NCBI GenBank assembly: GCA_019313505.1
Contig: JAFDBA010000064.1
Span: forward strand, 1 to 10,776
DNA: 10,776 nucleotides
DNA from: Deltaproteobacteria bacterium
GTDB lineage: Bacteria > Desulfobacterota > Desulfobacteria > Desulfobacterales > UBA11574
Direction of reading: 5' to 3'
The notes under the pieces are model-generated. The model was not told the DNA's origin. It saw nothing but the letters and a program-made list of their open reading frames with translations, and ran no database searches. A program made the translations under genes and the position numbers. Shown here in pieces: positions 1-6,009 of the stretch. Numbering within the stretch: the stretch's first letter is position 1; each line of letters starts with the position of its first letter.

Positions 1-8
1 AAAATGTT

Positions 9-187
9 GCGAGACCTTTGCAAAACGCCCCTTTTTGCCCAATTCCGGCGTCAGGCTTAAATTTTAATCCTCAAAATACTCAATGTATTCCTGCCTGCCC
101 CGTAGGTCCGGCAGGTCGTACTGGGGTGGTTAAAATTTTCGCCTTCCTTGGTCTTGAACAAAAATGAACGTTTTCAAGGGTCTCGAC
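9..187. repeat. Palindromic dispersed repeat, copy 1 (MITE/REP-like)
   Basis: The outer ends form an imperfect inverted repeat: GCGAGACCTTTGCAAAACG at 9-27 matches the reverse complement of 169-187, with one indel and few mismatches. Inside it, AAATTTTAATC near 59-69 mirrors TTAAAATTTTCG near 130-141. At the centre are two smaller hairpins: AATAC-TCAAT-GTATT at 75-89, and CCTGCC/GGCAGG at 90-115. No reading frame of note lies inside. The design (about 180 bases, palindromic, non-coding, ending 25 bases past the stop of the neighbouring gene) fits a non-autonomous mobile repeat. It resembles copies at 2630 and 9267 in its central hairpin, although its outer ends differ. It might also end transcription of the minus-strand gene at 213-545, but no T-tract is visible. 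Confidence 0.65.
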
Positions 188-212
188 TACAGCGCGTTAT
201 GCCAGGGAAACA

Positions 213-545
213 CTAACGGCCCCCTGAGCCTCTTCCAGATATACCCCGTCCGGCAAGCGGATTATAAAGTTTTATAATTGCCACCTTCATACAGTCAATC
301 GTCTGCGTTTGCGAGAGAACATCCACCAAAGTATTCTCGCCGTCTTCCGGAAGAACACATGCATTTGCATCATCGAAGGTTAAATCCGTAAAGCCTTTAA
401 CGAGTTTCTTTTTTTCCTTTTTAGTCATACCCACCTGAATTGCCTTTTTACCGTCTATTTCAGTAATCTGGTCGGCCAAACCCGCATCTTCAATCTTTTT
501 GGTTTTCTCGTCATCCAAAAAAACATTAATATAAAAATCCGCCAT
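213..545 (-). CDS. Hypothetical protein, 110 aa, unknown family
   Basis: I do not recognise this protein. The start is set by AGGAGG at 551-556, five bases before the ATG at 545-543; an upstream in-frame start exists but has no such site. There is no signal peptide or membrane segment. Residues 1-20 (MADFYINVFLDDEKTKKIED) look like a strand plus charged helix, residues 42-50 are lysine-rich (KKEKKKLVK), and there are two cysteines, C63 and C85. The body ends near residue 95 and is followed by a Gly/Arg tail (GRGISGRGSGGR, residues 99-110). That tail is unlike the rest of the protein and could be a later extension or the result of a frameshift. The gene has its own good promoter and diverges from the TPR gene at 807. 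The clear ribosome-binding site and promoter argue that it is real. Confidence 0.7.
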   Translation of the reverse strand: MADFYINVFLDDEKTKKIEDAGLADQITEIDGKKAIQVGMTKKEKKKLVKGFTDLTFDDANACVLPEDGENTLVDVLSQTQTIDCMKVAIIKLYNPLAGRGISGRGSGGR

Positions 546-623
546 GAGTACCTCCTGTTGATAAAGTTCCAAGTATTAGTAAAAAAAGCCCTCTTTTTTT
601 TAAACACACAATTAAGATCGATT

Positions 624-652
624 CTTATATTATAATGCTTATGACCTGTCAA
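624..652 (-). promoter_or_regulatory. Sigma70-type promoter for the 110-aa gene
   Basis: On the minus strand, TTGACA (652-647) is followed after exactly 17 bases by TATAAG (629-624), a near-perfect sigma70 promoter. Transcription would begin near 617, giving a leader of about 70 bases before the ATG at 545. The -35 box overlaps the first of three YGACCYGT direct repeats. Confidence 0.7.
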
Positions 653-678
653 TAGTCTTGTGACCCGTTTCGACCTGT
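642..678. promoter_or_regulatory. Three direct repeats YGACCYGT, candidate operator
   Basis: TGACCTGT (642-649), TGACCCGT (661-668) and CGACCTGT (671-678) lie in the same orientation, 19 and 10 bases apart. That spacing is close to whole helical turns, so a protein could bind them on one face. They sit between the two divergent promoters, overlapping or next to both -35 regions. A shared operator controlling both genes is an inference. The regulator is unknown. Confidence 0.35.
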
Positions 679-685
679 TTTTTTC

Positions 686-714
686 TTGACAACCCAAAAT
701 AGCTGACATACTAA
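686..714 (+). promoter_or_regulatory. Possible promoter for the TPR gene
   Basis: TTGACA at 686-691 is a perfect -35 box. The -10 is weaker: CATACT at 707-712 after 15 bases, or TACTAA at 709-714 after 17 bases. This would leave a leader of about 90 bases before the ATG at 807. It is less convincing than the opposing promoter. Confidence 0.35.
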
Positions 715-806
715 CCCCAAAATTGAAATGTTTTAAATCTTATGATTATCAAGCGGTTTTCATCATCCGGTTAACAATAAAATAGAATCTATTTAGAGGC
801 TAAATC

Positions 807-1439
807 ATGCCAAAAGCAAAAAACGCAGAAGAATATATCGCTCGCCAACGAATGGCCATCGCCGGAAATCCGGATTGCGGAGTATCCCATTACAATCTTG
901 CGGTCGCACTACTGGGGCTGCAAAAATACGACGAAGCTGAAAAAGAGCTGATTGCAACCATCCATTGCAGCCCGAACCTGGCCGAGGCTTATGTGCAGCT
1001 CGGAGGACTCTGCCTGCAGCGGGGTGATCTTGACGGCTGTATGGCATACAACCAGCAGGCGATCAAGGTTCGGGCAGGATTTTTCGAAGGCCACGGCAAC
1101 ATCGGATTTGTCCATCTGCAAAAAGGTGAAATCGACGAAGCCATCCGGTCACTTCAAAAAGCAATACGGTGGAATCCCAACTTCTTGCAGGCTTATGCCA
1201 CACTGGCAAATGCTTACTTAATGAAAGGGTTGATTGATGAAAGTATCCAAACCAATCTGAAGGCTTTGGAACTGGAGCCGACCTTTGCAATCGCCCACAA
1301 CAATCTGGCAATCGCCTATCTCGAAAAGGGGAAATATGATCTGGCAATAAAATATGTGGATAAAGCGGTTAAACTCGGTTATGAAGTAGCCCCTGGACTA
1401 TTAAAAGAGATCCAAGCCTTTCGAAAAGAATCCGGATAA
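807..1439 (+). CDS. Tetratricopeptide repeat protein, 210 aa
   Basis: The protein is almost entirely TPR. About five 34-residue repeats run through residues 23-56, 57-90, 91-124, 125-158 and 159-192, with the usual pattern of small and aromatic residues (HYNLAVALLGLQKYDEAEKE, AHNNLAIAYLEKGKYDLAIK). TPR arrays are protein-binding scaffolds, so this one probably holds a partner and catalyses nothing. There is no signal peptide or membrane segment, so it should be cytoplasmic. The start is the ATG after AGAGGCTAAATC. It lies 33 bases upstream of the next gene in the same direction, so the two are probably one transcript, and dsrA follows about 0.5 kb further on. A role tied to sulfite reductase (assembly, or regulation together with the 389-residue protein) is only an inference from position. 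Confidence 0.9.
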   Translation: MPKAKNAEEYIARQRMAIAGNPDCGVSHYNLAVALLGLQKYDEAEKELIATIHCSPNLAEAYVQLGGLCLQRGDLDGCMAYNQQAIKVRAGFFEGHGNIGFVHLQKGEIDEAIRSLQKAIRWNPNFLQAYATLANAYLMKGLIDESIQTNLKALELEPTFAIAHNNLAIAYLEKGKYDLAIKYVDKAVKLGYEVAPGLLKEIQAFRKESG

Positions 1440-1472
1440 GATGTCGTCTTTTTGACCTTCAGAACCTAAATC

Positions 1473-2642
1473 ATGCCCAACGCACCACAATTCAAGTATT
1501 TTTTGTCGCATAAAAAAAATCCTGTCCAAAAAAATAGCCAGATGTGGAACGCCCTCCTTCCCATGAGCAGACATCAGCAACCAAATAATGCCGGTATTTG
1601 TGTGAGCCATGGAGATTATTTTACAGCCGTTCGCAATTTTCTGGAACAGGATAGATCTGAAATTATTACTCGTGCTGTTTCACAACATATGCATCGAGAG
1701 GTAACATGCGAAGAAATTGAAGAAATAAGAATTTTTCTTGAAAAACACGGTGAATTTTATCATCCGGCCAGAATTGAAACAGTGTTACACGAAACAGCAA
1801 TTTCGTTTGTATTGAATGTAGCGATCTCCGATGCCGGCAAAAGTTATATTCAAAGAGAATATGATCTTTTAAAACAATTCGATGAAGATTTTCCGTTCTC
1901 ATTTCTGCCCAAAGTTTACGGCCAGGGTTGTGTCTCTATTACAGGCAATGAATTCAGAATGTTTTTAGGAGAATGGTTCCAGGGATATAACGAATTCCAC
2001 ATTTCCTTTGATCCTGAAGATGAAAAACACAAAATTGTTGTCTGGGATTATGTAAACGGCAACTATTTCCTTACCACCGATCAAGCCACAAACCTTTACC
2101 GACAAGCTGCCAGGATTCTTACCTGTTACTACAATGTCGAAACCTTTGAACAAATATCTTCATGGCATCATGCGGCCGGAGATTTTGTCTTAAAATGTCG
2201 AAACGACAAGATTGGTGTAAAGCTAATTACAGCAAGACAGTACCGACCCATGTTTGAAAATAACGGGATTAATAAAGACCCGGATATGGAACTGATACTG
2301 GAAGCTTTGCTGGTGTTTTTTCTGAATCTTACAGTCAGAATGCGCCTTGACCGGCTGGGCGGTGTTGGAGAAATAGTGTGGTCAGATGATACTTCGGTTG
2401 ATGGGATCCTTAAAGGTTTTTTCGAGAGCCTGGCCTTAAAAACGTCAAATGTCTCGCTTCCAGAACCTTTAATCGATTGTTTCCGAAATCATCTTCTATC
2501 TTGCAGTCAATCAGATTTGTTTGGTTTGTCACAAGCCATGGTTGATGCATATAACCCCCAATCTCCGGAAATTCCTGTCATTAAAAAGAATTTAAAAAGG
2601 CATGTGAAGATTCTATTCAATGCAATTAAGATGGCGTCGTAA
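1473..2642 (+). CDS. Uncharacterised 389-aa protein, possibly kinase-like fold
   Basis: No family is certain. The middle can be laid out like an aminoglycoside phosphotransferase or protein kinase. A beta strand (FVLNVAIS, residues 112-119) is followed by a helix with a glutamate (YIQREYDLLKQF, 125-136) and then LPKVYGQG (145-152). A hinge-like stretch comes next (FLGEWFQGYNEFH, 164-176), then a helix (ATNLYRQAARILTCYY, 205-220). A catalytic-loop-like WHHAAGDFVL (231-240) and a strand KIGVKLITARQY (246-257) end the match, where kinases have their metal-binding Asp. That Asp seems to be missing, so the protein may be a pseudokinase. Residues 271-318 include a hydrophobic helix (LEALLVFFLNLTVRM). 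No signal peptide is seen. The start follows CTAAATC without a Shine-Dalgarno; M24 or M31 are alternatives. The last codons and stop (GCG TCG TAA) fall inside the repeat at 2630. The gene looks more AT-rich than dsrAB. It is probably co-transcribed with the TPR gene. Confidence 0.85.
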   Translation: MPNAPQFKYFLSHKKNPVQKNSQMWNALLPMSRHQQPNNAGICVSHGDYFTAVRNFLEQDRSEIITRAVSQHMHREVTCEEIEEIRIFLEKHGEFYHPARIETVLHETAISFVLNVAISDAGKSYIQREYDLLKQFDEDFPFSFLPKVYGQGCVSITGNEFRMFLGEWFQGYNEFHISFDPEDEKHKIVVWDYVNGNYFLTTDQATNLYRQAARILTCYYNVETFEQISSWHHAAGDFVLKCRNDKIGVKLITARQYRPMFENNGINKDPDMELILEALLVFFLNLTVRMRLDRLGGVGEIVWSDDTSVDGILKGFFESLALKTSNVSLPEPLIDCFRNHLLSCSQSDLFGLSQAMVDAYNPQSPEIPVIKKNLKRHVKILFNAIKMAS

Positions 2643-2790
2643 AAAGTCCCATCTACTGCGTTGTAGTATTTTTTCAGACACTTGGCATACTACACGTATG
2701 GCCTCGTTCCTGAAAAAATACTACGCCTTGTATATGAACCTTTTTACTTAGCCATCTATGGTTGAATTAGTGACTTTTTACGAAACCGTC
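2630..2790. repeat. Palindromic dispersed repeat, copy 2, with long hairpin
   Basis: The left end (2630-2650) and the inner right end (2736-2756) form an imperfect inverted repeat, GATGGCGTCGTAAAAAGTCCC against GATGGCTAAGTAAAAAGGTTC. A second outer end, GACTTTTTACGAAACCGTC, lies at 2772-2790. Inside, GTAGTATTTTTTCAG (2663-2677) pairs perfectly with 2710-2724 over 15 bases. At the tip is CATAC-TACAC-GTATG (2686-2700). The element lies at the 3' end of the 389-residue gene and overlaps its stop codon. The long stem might end or process transcription coming from the TPR operon before the dsrA promoter. Confidence 0.75.
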
Positions 2791-2872
2791 AAAACTTTGA
2801 ATTGCTACTACAACGTATAAAGGTAGTGATTGGTAATAAAGTACAATATGTTGTGCCGCTTTATTTTTGGTT

Positions 2873-2888
2873 GACTTTTTACGGAACC
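2873..2888. repeat. Solitary repeat end
   Basis: GACTTTTTACGGAACC is the right-end motif of the copy at 2772-2790 with one change, in the same orientation. No matching left end is seen nearby. It is probably the remnant of a decayed or nested element. The bases between it and 2790 show no gene. Confidence 0.5.
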
Positions 2889-2957
2889 ATTTGGATTAAG
2901 TGTTAAAGCCGATTCAGACAATAAAAAATATTTAACATAGCAAACCATGCTTTTTTA

Positions 2958-2986
2958 TTGACAAGGTAAAAGATTAATTTTATATA
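2958..2986 (+). promoter_or_regulatory. Near-consensus sigma70 promoter for the dsr operon
   Basis: TTGACA (2958-2963) and TATATA (2981-2986) are separated by exactly 17 bases. A start near 2993 gives a leader of about 160 bases before the dsrA ATG at 3155. Such a strong promoter fits the very high expression of DsrAB in sulfate reducers. It is the best promoter in the window and the only clear one between the repeats and dsrA. Confidence 0.75.
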
Positions 2987-3064
2987 ACTTTTTTTGGGGG
3001 ATTACCTTTGTTATTTAAATGCTTAACTCATAAAAACGTAAAGAAAAAGAGTGAATCATTTCGT

Positions 3065-3097
3065 GAGAGGAGGTGAACGATAAAACTCCTATAGGAG
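3065..3097 (+). promoter_or_regulatory. dsrA leader: unused Shine-Dalgarno and 12-bp palindrome
   Basis: AGGAGG at 3068-3073 looks like a strong ribosome-binding site, but no start codon lies at a usable distance. It is followed by the perfect palindrome CTCCTATAGGAG (3086-3097). In RNA, AGGAG at 3068-3072 can pair with CTCCT at 3086-3090 across a 13-base loop. The palindrome could equally be a protein-binding site in DNA. A 31-codon frame opening with GTG at 3073 runs to TGA at 3166-3168, overlapping the dsrA start by 14 bases, but its start has no properly spaced ribosome site. Function is unproven. Confidence 0.4.
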
Positions 3098-3154
3098 AGG
3101 GTTTTGTTTTAATCGAAAGTATAGTTAAATCTAAAGATGAATGGAGGAATGAAT

Positions 3155-4471
3155 ATGGCAAAACATGAAACCCCTTTGTTGGATCAGCTGGAAACCGGTC
3201 CGTGGCCAAGTTTTGTGACCGATATGAAGCGGGAGGCTGAATCAAGGGCAAAAAATGAAAGAAACATTGAATACCAGATTCCCCAGGATTGTTGTGACGA
3301 TCTTTTGGGGGTGCTTGAACTTTCCTTCAAGCACGGCCGGACCCACTGGAAACATGGCGGCATCGTCGGGGTATTCGGCTACGGAGGCGGCGTAATCGGC
3401 AGGTATTGCGACCAGCCCGAGATGTTCCCGGGCGTTGCCCATTTTCACACCATGCGTGTGTCCCAGCCTGCCGGCAAATTCTATACCACCAAATACCTGG
3501 AAGATATCTGCGACCTTTGGGAGCGACGGGGAAGTGGTCTTACCAATATGCATGGTTCAACAGGAGATATTATCTTCCTTGGCACCACAACCCCTCAACT
3601 TGAAGAGGTCTTCTGGGAATTGGGACATAACCTGAACCAGGATCTGGGCGGTTCCGGGTCAAACCTGAGGACACCTTCCGACTGTGTGGGAGCGGCTCGT
3701 TGTGAATGGGCTTGCTACGACACCCAGGCTATCTGCCATGATCTCACCGTTGAATACCAGGACGAGCTCCATCGGCCGGCATTTCCCTATAAGTTTAAAT
3801 TTAAATTCGACGGGTGCCCAAACTGCTGCGTTGCATCAATTGCACGGTCTGACCTGGCGTTTGTGGGAACCTGGCGTGATGATATTAAAATAGATCAGGA
3901 AGCGGTTAAAGCCTACGTTGGCGGCGAACTTCCTCCCAACGGCGGCGCTCATGCCGGACGTGACTGGGGACCCTTCGACATCCAGAAAGAAGTGATCGAT
4001 CTTTGCCCCACCGGCTGCATGAGATATGAAGATGGTAAGCTGGAGATTAACACCCCTGAGTGTTATAGATGCATGCACTGCATCTGCGTCATGCCCAGGG
4101 CATTGAGAATAGGTAATGACCTGGGGTGTTCGATCTTTGCCGGAGCAAAGGCCCCGATTCTTGACGGTGCTCAAATGGGTTCCCTTATTGTTCCGTTTAT
4201 TAAGGTGGAAGAACCTTATGATGAAATTAAAGAGACCGTCATCGAGCCCATCTGGGACTGGTGGATGGAAGAAGGAAAAAACCGCGAAAGACTTGGCGAA
4301 CTCATGAAGCGCCAGGGCTTCCAGAAATTGCTCGAGGTGACGGGTTTTAAACCGGATCCACGAATGATTCAGGAACCCCGCACCAACCCGTACATTTTCT
4401 GGAAAGAAGATGAGGTTGAAGGCGGATTTGATCGTGATATTAACGAATTTAGAAAACACCATCAGAGATAG
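3155..4471 (+). CDS. dsrA: Dissimilatory sulfite reductase, alpha subunit
   Basis: DsrA forms the cytoplasmic alpha2beta2 sulfite reductase with DsrB. The enzyme takes sulfite toward sulfide, passing intermediate sulfur to DsrC, in the last step of sulfate respiration. The start is the ATG at 3155, seven bases after GGAGG (3143-3147), giving the family N-terminus MAKHETPLLDQLE. An ATG at 3137 is in frame but lacks a site. The length of 438 residues is normal. Siroheme/[4Fe-4S] cysteines are C177 and C183 (SDCVGAARCEWAC) and C221 and C225 (DGCPNCC). The inserted ferredoxin domain carries C284, C303, C306 and C309 (LCPTGC, then ECYRCMHCICVMP). These positions match those known for the Desulfovibrio enzyme. 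The gene is first in the dsrA-dsrB-dsrD cluster, 12 bases before dsrB. The sequence is typical of Desulfobacterales. I see no damage. Confidence 0.98.
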   Translation: MAKHETPLLDQLETGPWPSFVTDMKREAESRAKNERNIEYQIPQDCCDDLLGVLELSFKHGRTHWKHGGIVGVFGYGGGVIGRYCDQPEMFPGVAHFHTMRVSQPAGKFYTTKYLEDICDLWERRGSGLTNMHGSTGDIIFLGTTTPQLEEVFWELGHNLNQDLGGSGSNLRTPSDCVGAARCEWACYDTQAICHDLTVEYQDELHRPAFPYKFKFKFDGCPNCCVASIARSDLAFVGTWRDDIKIDQEAVKAYVGGELPPNGGAHAGRDWGPFDIQKEVIDLCPTGCMRYEDGKLEINTPECYRCMHCICVMPRALRIGNDLGCSIFAGAKAPILDGAQMGSLIVPFIKVEEPYDEIKETVIEPIWDWWMEEGKNRERLGELMKRQGFQKLLEVTGFKPDPRMIQEPRTNPYIFWKEDEVEGGFDRDINEFRKHHQR

Positions 4472-4483
4472 GGGGTAAATACT

Positions 4484-5632
4484 ATGGCATTTGTATCTTC
4501 AGGTTATAATCCTGACAAGCCGATGGCAAACAGGATAACCGACATCGGCCCAAGAAAATTTGACGAATTTTACCCTCCGGTGATAGCAAAAAACAAGGGT
4601 AAATGGCTGTATCATGAAATTCTGGAGCCCGGCATTCTGGTCCATGTGGCAGAATCCGGTGATGAAGTTTACACCATAAGAACCGGCGGGTGCCGTCTCA
4701 TGAGCGTATCACATATTCGCGAAATCTGCGAAATTGCGGACAAGCATTGTGACGGACATCTCAGGTTCACCACTCGCAACAACATTGAATTCATGGTGGA
4801 CAGCAAGGAAAAAGTAGAGCCTTTGAAGCAGGATCTTTTGAGCCGCAAGCAGGCCGGTGGATGTTACAAGTTTCCCATCGGGGGCAGCGGCGCCGGAATT
4901 ACCAACATCGTCCATACCCAGGGATGGATCCACTGTCACACACCGGCAACAGACGCATCCGGTACGGTTAAAGCTACCATGGATGTACTTTTTGATGATT
5001 TCACCAATATGCGGCTACCGGCCAAGCTCAAGGTCTCAATGGCCTGTTGTCTGAACATGTGCGGCGCCGTCCATTGCTCGGATATCGCCATTCTTGGTTA
5101 TCACCGCAAGCCGCCCATGCTGGACCACGAATATATGAACAAAATGTGCGAAATTCCCCTGGCAATCGCTGCCTGCCCGACATATGCAATCAAACCGGCC
5201 AAGGTTACACTGGAAGACGGAACCGAGGTAAAAAGTGTGTCCGTAAACGAGCCCAGGTGTATGTTCTGCGGTAACTGCTACACCATGTGTCCTGCAATGC
5301 CGCTGGCAGATGATGTGGGCGACGGTATCGTACTCATGGCAGGGGGAAAGGTGTCCAACCGGATCAGCGCTCCCAAGTTCTCCAAGGTTGTTGTTGCCTT
5401 TATCCCCAACGAAATGCCTCGCTGGCCTACTATGACGGATGCTATCCAGAGAATGGTAGAGGCCTATGCGGCGGATGCCAACAAATATGAACGTCTGGGC
5501 GAATGGGCTGAAAGGATCGGGTGGGAAAGATTCTTTGAGAAATGTGAACTCGAGTTCACCCATCATCTTATTGATGATTTCCGTGATCCGGCTTATTTTA
5601 CCTGGCGTCAGACAACGAACTTTAAGTTCTAA
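4484..5632 (+). CDS. dsrB: Dissimilatory sulfite reductase, beta subunit
   Basis: DsrB is the partner of DsrA and, by family knowledge, carries the catalytically active siroheme. Its 382 residues are normal. The siroheme/[4Fe-4S] ligands are visible as C151 (WIHCHTPATD) and C188, C189 and C193 (MACCLNMCG). The ferredoxin domain has C231 (AACPTYAIKP) and C259, C262 and C265, with C269 further on (RCMFCGNCYTMCP). Basic residues that would hold sulfite and siroheme carboxylates are present in RTGGCR (66-71) and RFTTRNN (94-100). The start ATG follows GGGGG at 4471-4475, with only 12 bases after the dsrA stop, so translation is probably coupled. The C-terminus TWRQTTNFKF is intact. It is followed by a strong hairpin before dsrD. 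Confidence 0.98.
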   Translation: MAFVSSGYNPDKPMANRITDIGPRKFDEFYPPVIAKNKGKWLYHEILEPGILVHVAESGDEVYTIRTGGCRLMSVSHIREICEIADKHCDGHLRFTTRNNIEFMVDSKEKVEPLKQDLLSRKQAGGCYKFPIGGSGAGITNIVHTQGWIHCHTPATDASGTVKATMDVLFDDFTNMRLPAKLKVSMACCLNMCGAVHCSDIAILGYHRKPPMLDHEYMNKMCEIPLAIAACPTYAIKPAKVTLEDGTEVKSVSVNEPRCMFCGNCYTMCPAMPLADDVGDGIVLMAGGKVSNRISAPKFSKVVVAFIPNEMPRWPTMTDAIQRMVEAYAADANKYERLGEWAERIGWERFFEKCELEFTHHLIDDFRDPAYFTWRQTTNFKF

Positions 5633-5648
5633 ATCCAATAAAAACCCA

Positions 5649-5673
5649 CAGGGGGCACATCACGTGTCCCCTG
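5649..5673 (+). promoter_or_regulatory. Strong hairpin between dsrB and dsrD
   Basis: CAGGGGGCAC (5649-5658) pairs with GTGTCCCCTG (5664-5673) over ten base pairs, including one G-U pair, with the five-base loop ATCAC. No T-tract follows, so it is unlikely to be a full terminator. A stem like this can protect the 3' end of upstream mRNA or slow the polymerase, either of which would give much more DsrAB than DsrD. That role is inferred. Confidence 0.6.
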
Positions 5674-5697
5674 CACCAAAAGATACGAGGCTAAATC

Positions 5698-5934
5698 ATG
5701 GATCAAGCGGAAGCAGCTGAAAAAATCGTAACAGCGCTCAAAAAGAAAAAAGGGAAAAGCAAATTCTATTTTAACGACCTTTGCAAAATATTGGGTGAAA
5801 AGCCCAGGCCTGCTAAAAAGTTTATTAGTAAAATGGTAATAGATGAGATCCTTGAGTACTGGTCCAGCGGAAGCACAACCTTGTATAGCCTGAAAGGTGT
5901 CGGCAAGCAGGCTGCGGCCGAGCACGAAGATTAA
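5698..5934 (+). CDS. dsrD: DsrD, winged-helix activator of sulfite reductase
   Basis: DsrD is a 78-residue winged-helix protein found in sulfate reducers with reductive-type DsrAB. It has been shown to act as an allosteric activator of DsrAB rather than as a DNA regulator, despite its fold. The length and sequence fit: a helix with AAEKIVTALKKKKGKSKFYF (6-25), a second helix DLCKILGEKPRPAKKFISKM (27-46), then DEILEYWSSGSTTLYSLKGVG (49-69), the wing with its aromatic and serine pattern. The start ATG is seven bases after GAGG in the context GAGGCTAAATCATG. It is 65 bases after dsrB, separated by the hairpin at 5649. Its presence is the genetic marker that this dsr locus works in the reductive direction. 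Confidence 0.95.
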   Translation: MDQAEAAEKIVTALKKKKGKSKFYFNDLCKILGEKPRPAKKFISKMVIDEILEYWSSGSTTLYSLKGVGKQAAAEHED

Positions 5935-5935
5935 A

Positions 5936-5949
5936 ACAGAATTTTCTGT
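5936..5949 (+). other. Small inverted repeat after dsrD
   Basis: ACAGAA-TT-TTCTGT starts just past the dsrD stop. The two-base spacer means it would fold as a shorter four-pair hairpin in RNA. No T-tract follows, so a terminator is doubtful. It may be a protein site or chance. Confidence 0.25.
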
Positions 5950-6009
5950 ATTAAAAAGACCGATCCGAAACCTATTTTAATTTGGCAACCTCCTTTGCAG
6001 CAGTAATTT

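Noticed and set aside
581..602. A-run and T-run flanking GCCCT as a terminator
   Set aside because: The stem would be almost only A-T pairs, and it lies in the leader of the minus-strand gene between its promoter and start, where a terminator makes little sense.
3137..3154. Upstream in-frame ATG that would add six residues (MNGGMN) to DsrA
   Set aside because: GGAGG at 3143-3147 lies after this ATG and is correctly placed for the ATG at 3155, which also gives the conserved family N-terminus.
3073..3168. 31-codon upstream reading frame (GTG start) overlapping the dsrA start
   Set aside because: The only start codon lies inside the AGGAGGTG motif, so no ribosome site is at a workable distance. 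Kept as a remark in the leader entry, not called as a gene.
3836..4462. Long open frame on the minus strand opposite dsrA (208 codons)
   Set aside because: It is a shadow of dsrA: no ribosome site, no recognisable protein, and it lies wholly within a certain gene. The same applies to the 200-codon frame opposite dsrB at 5036-5638.
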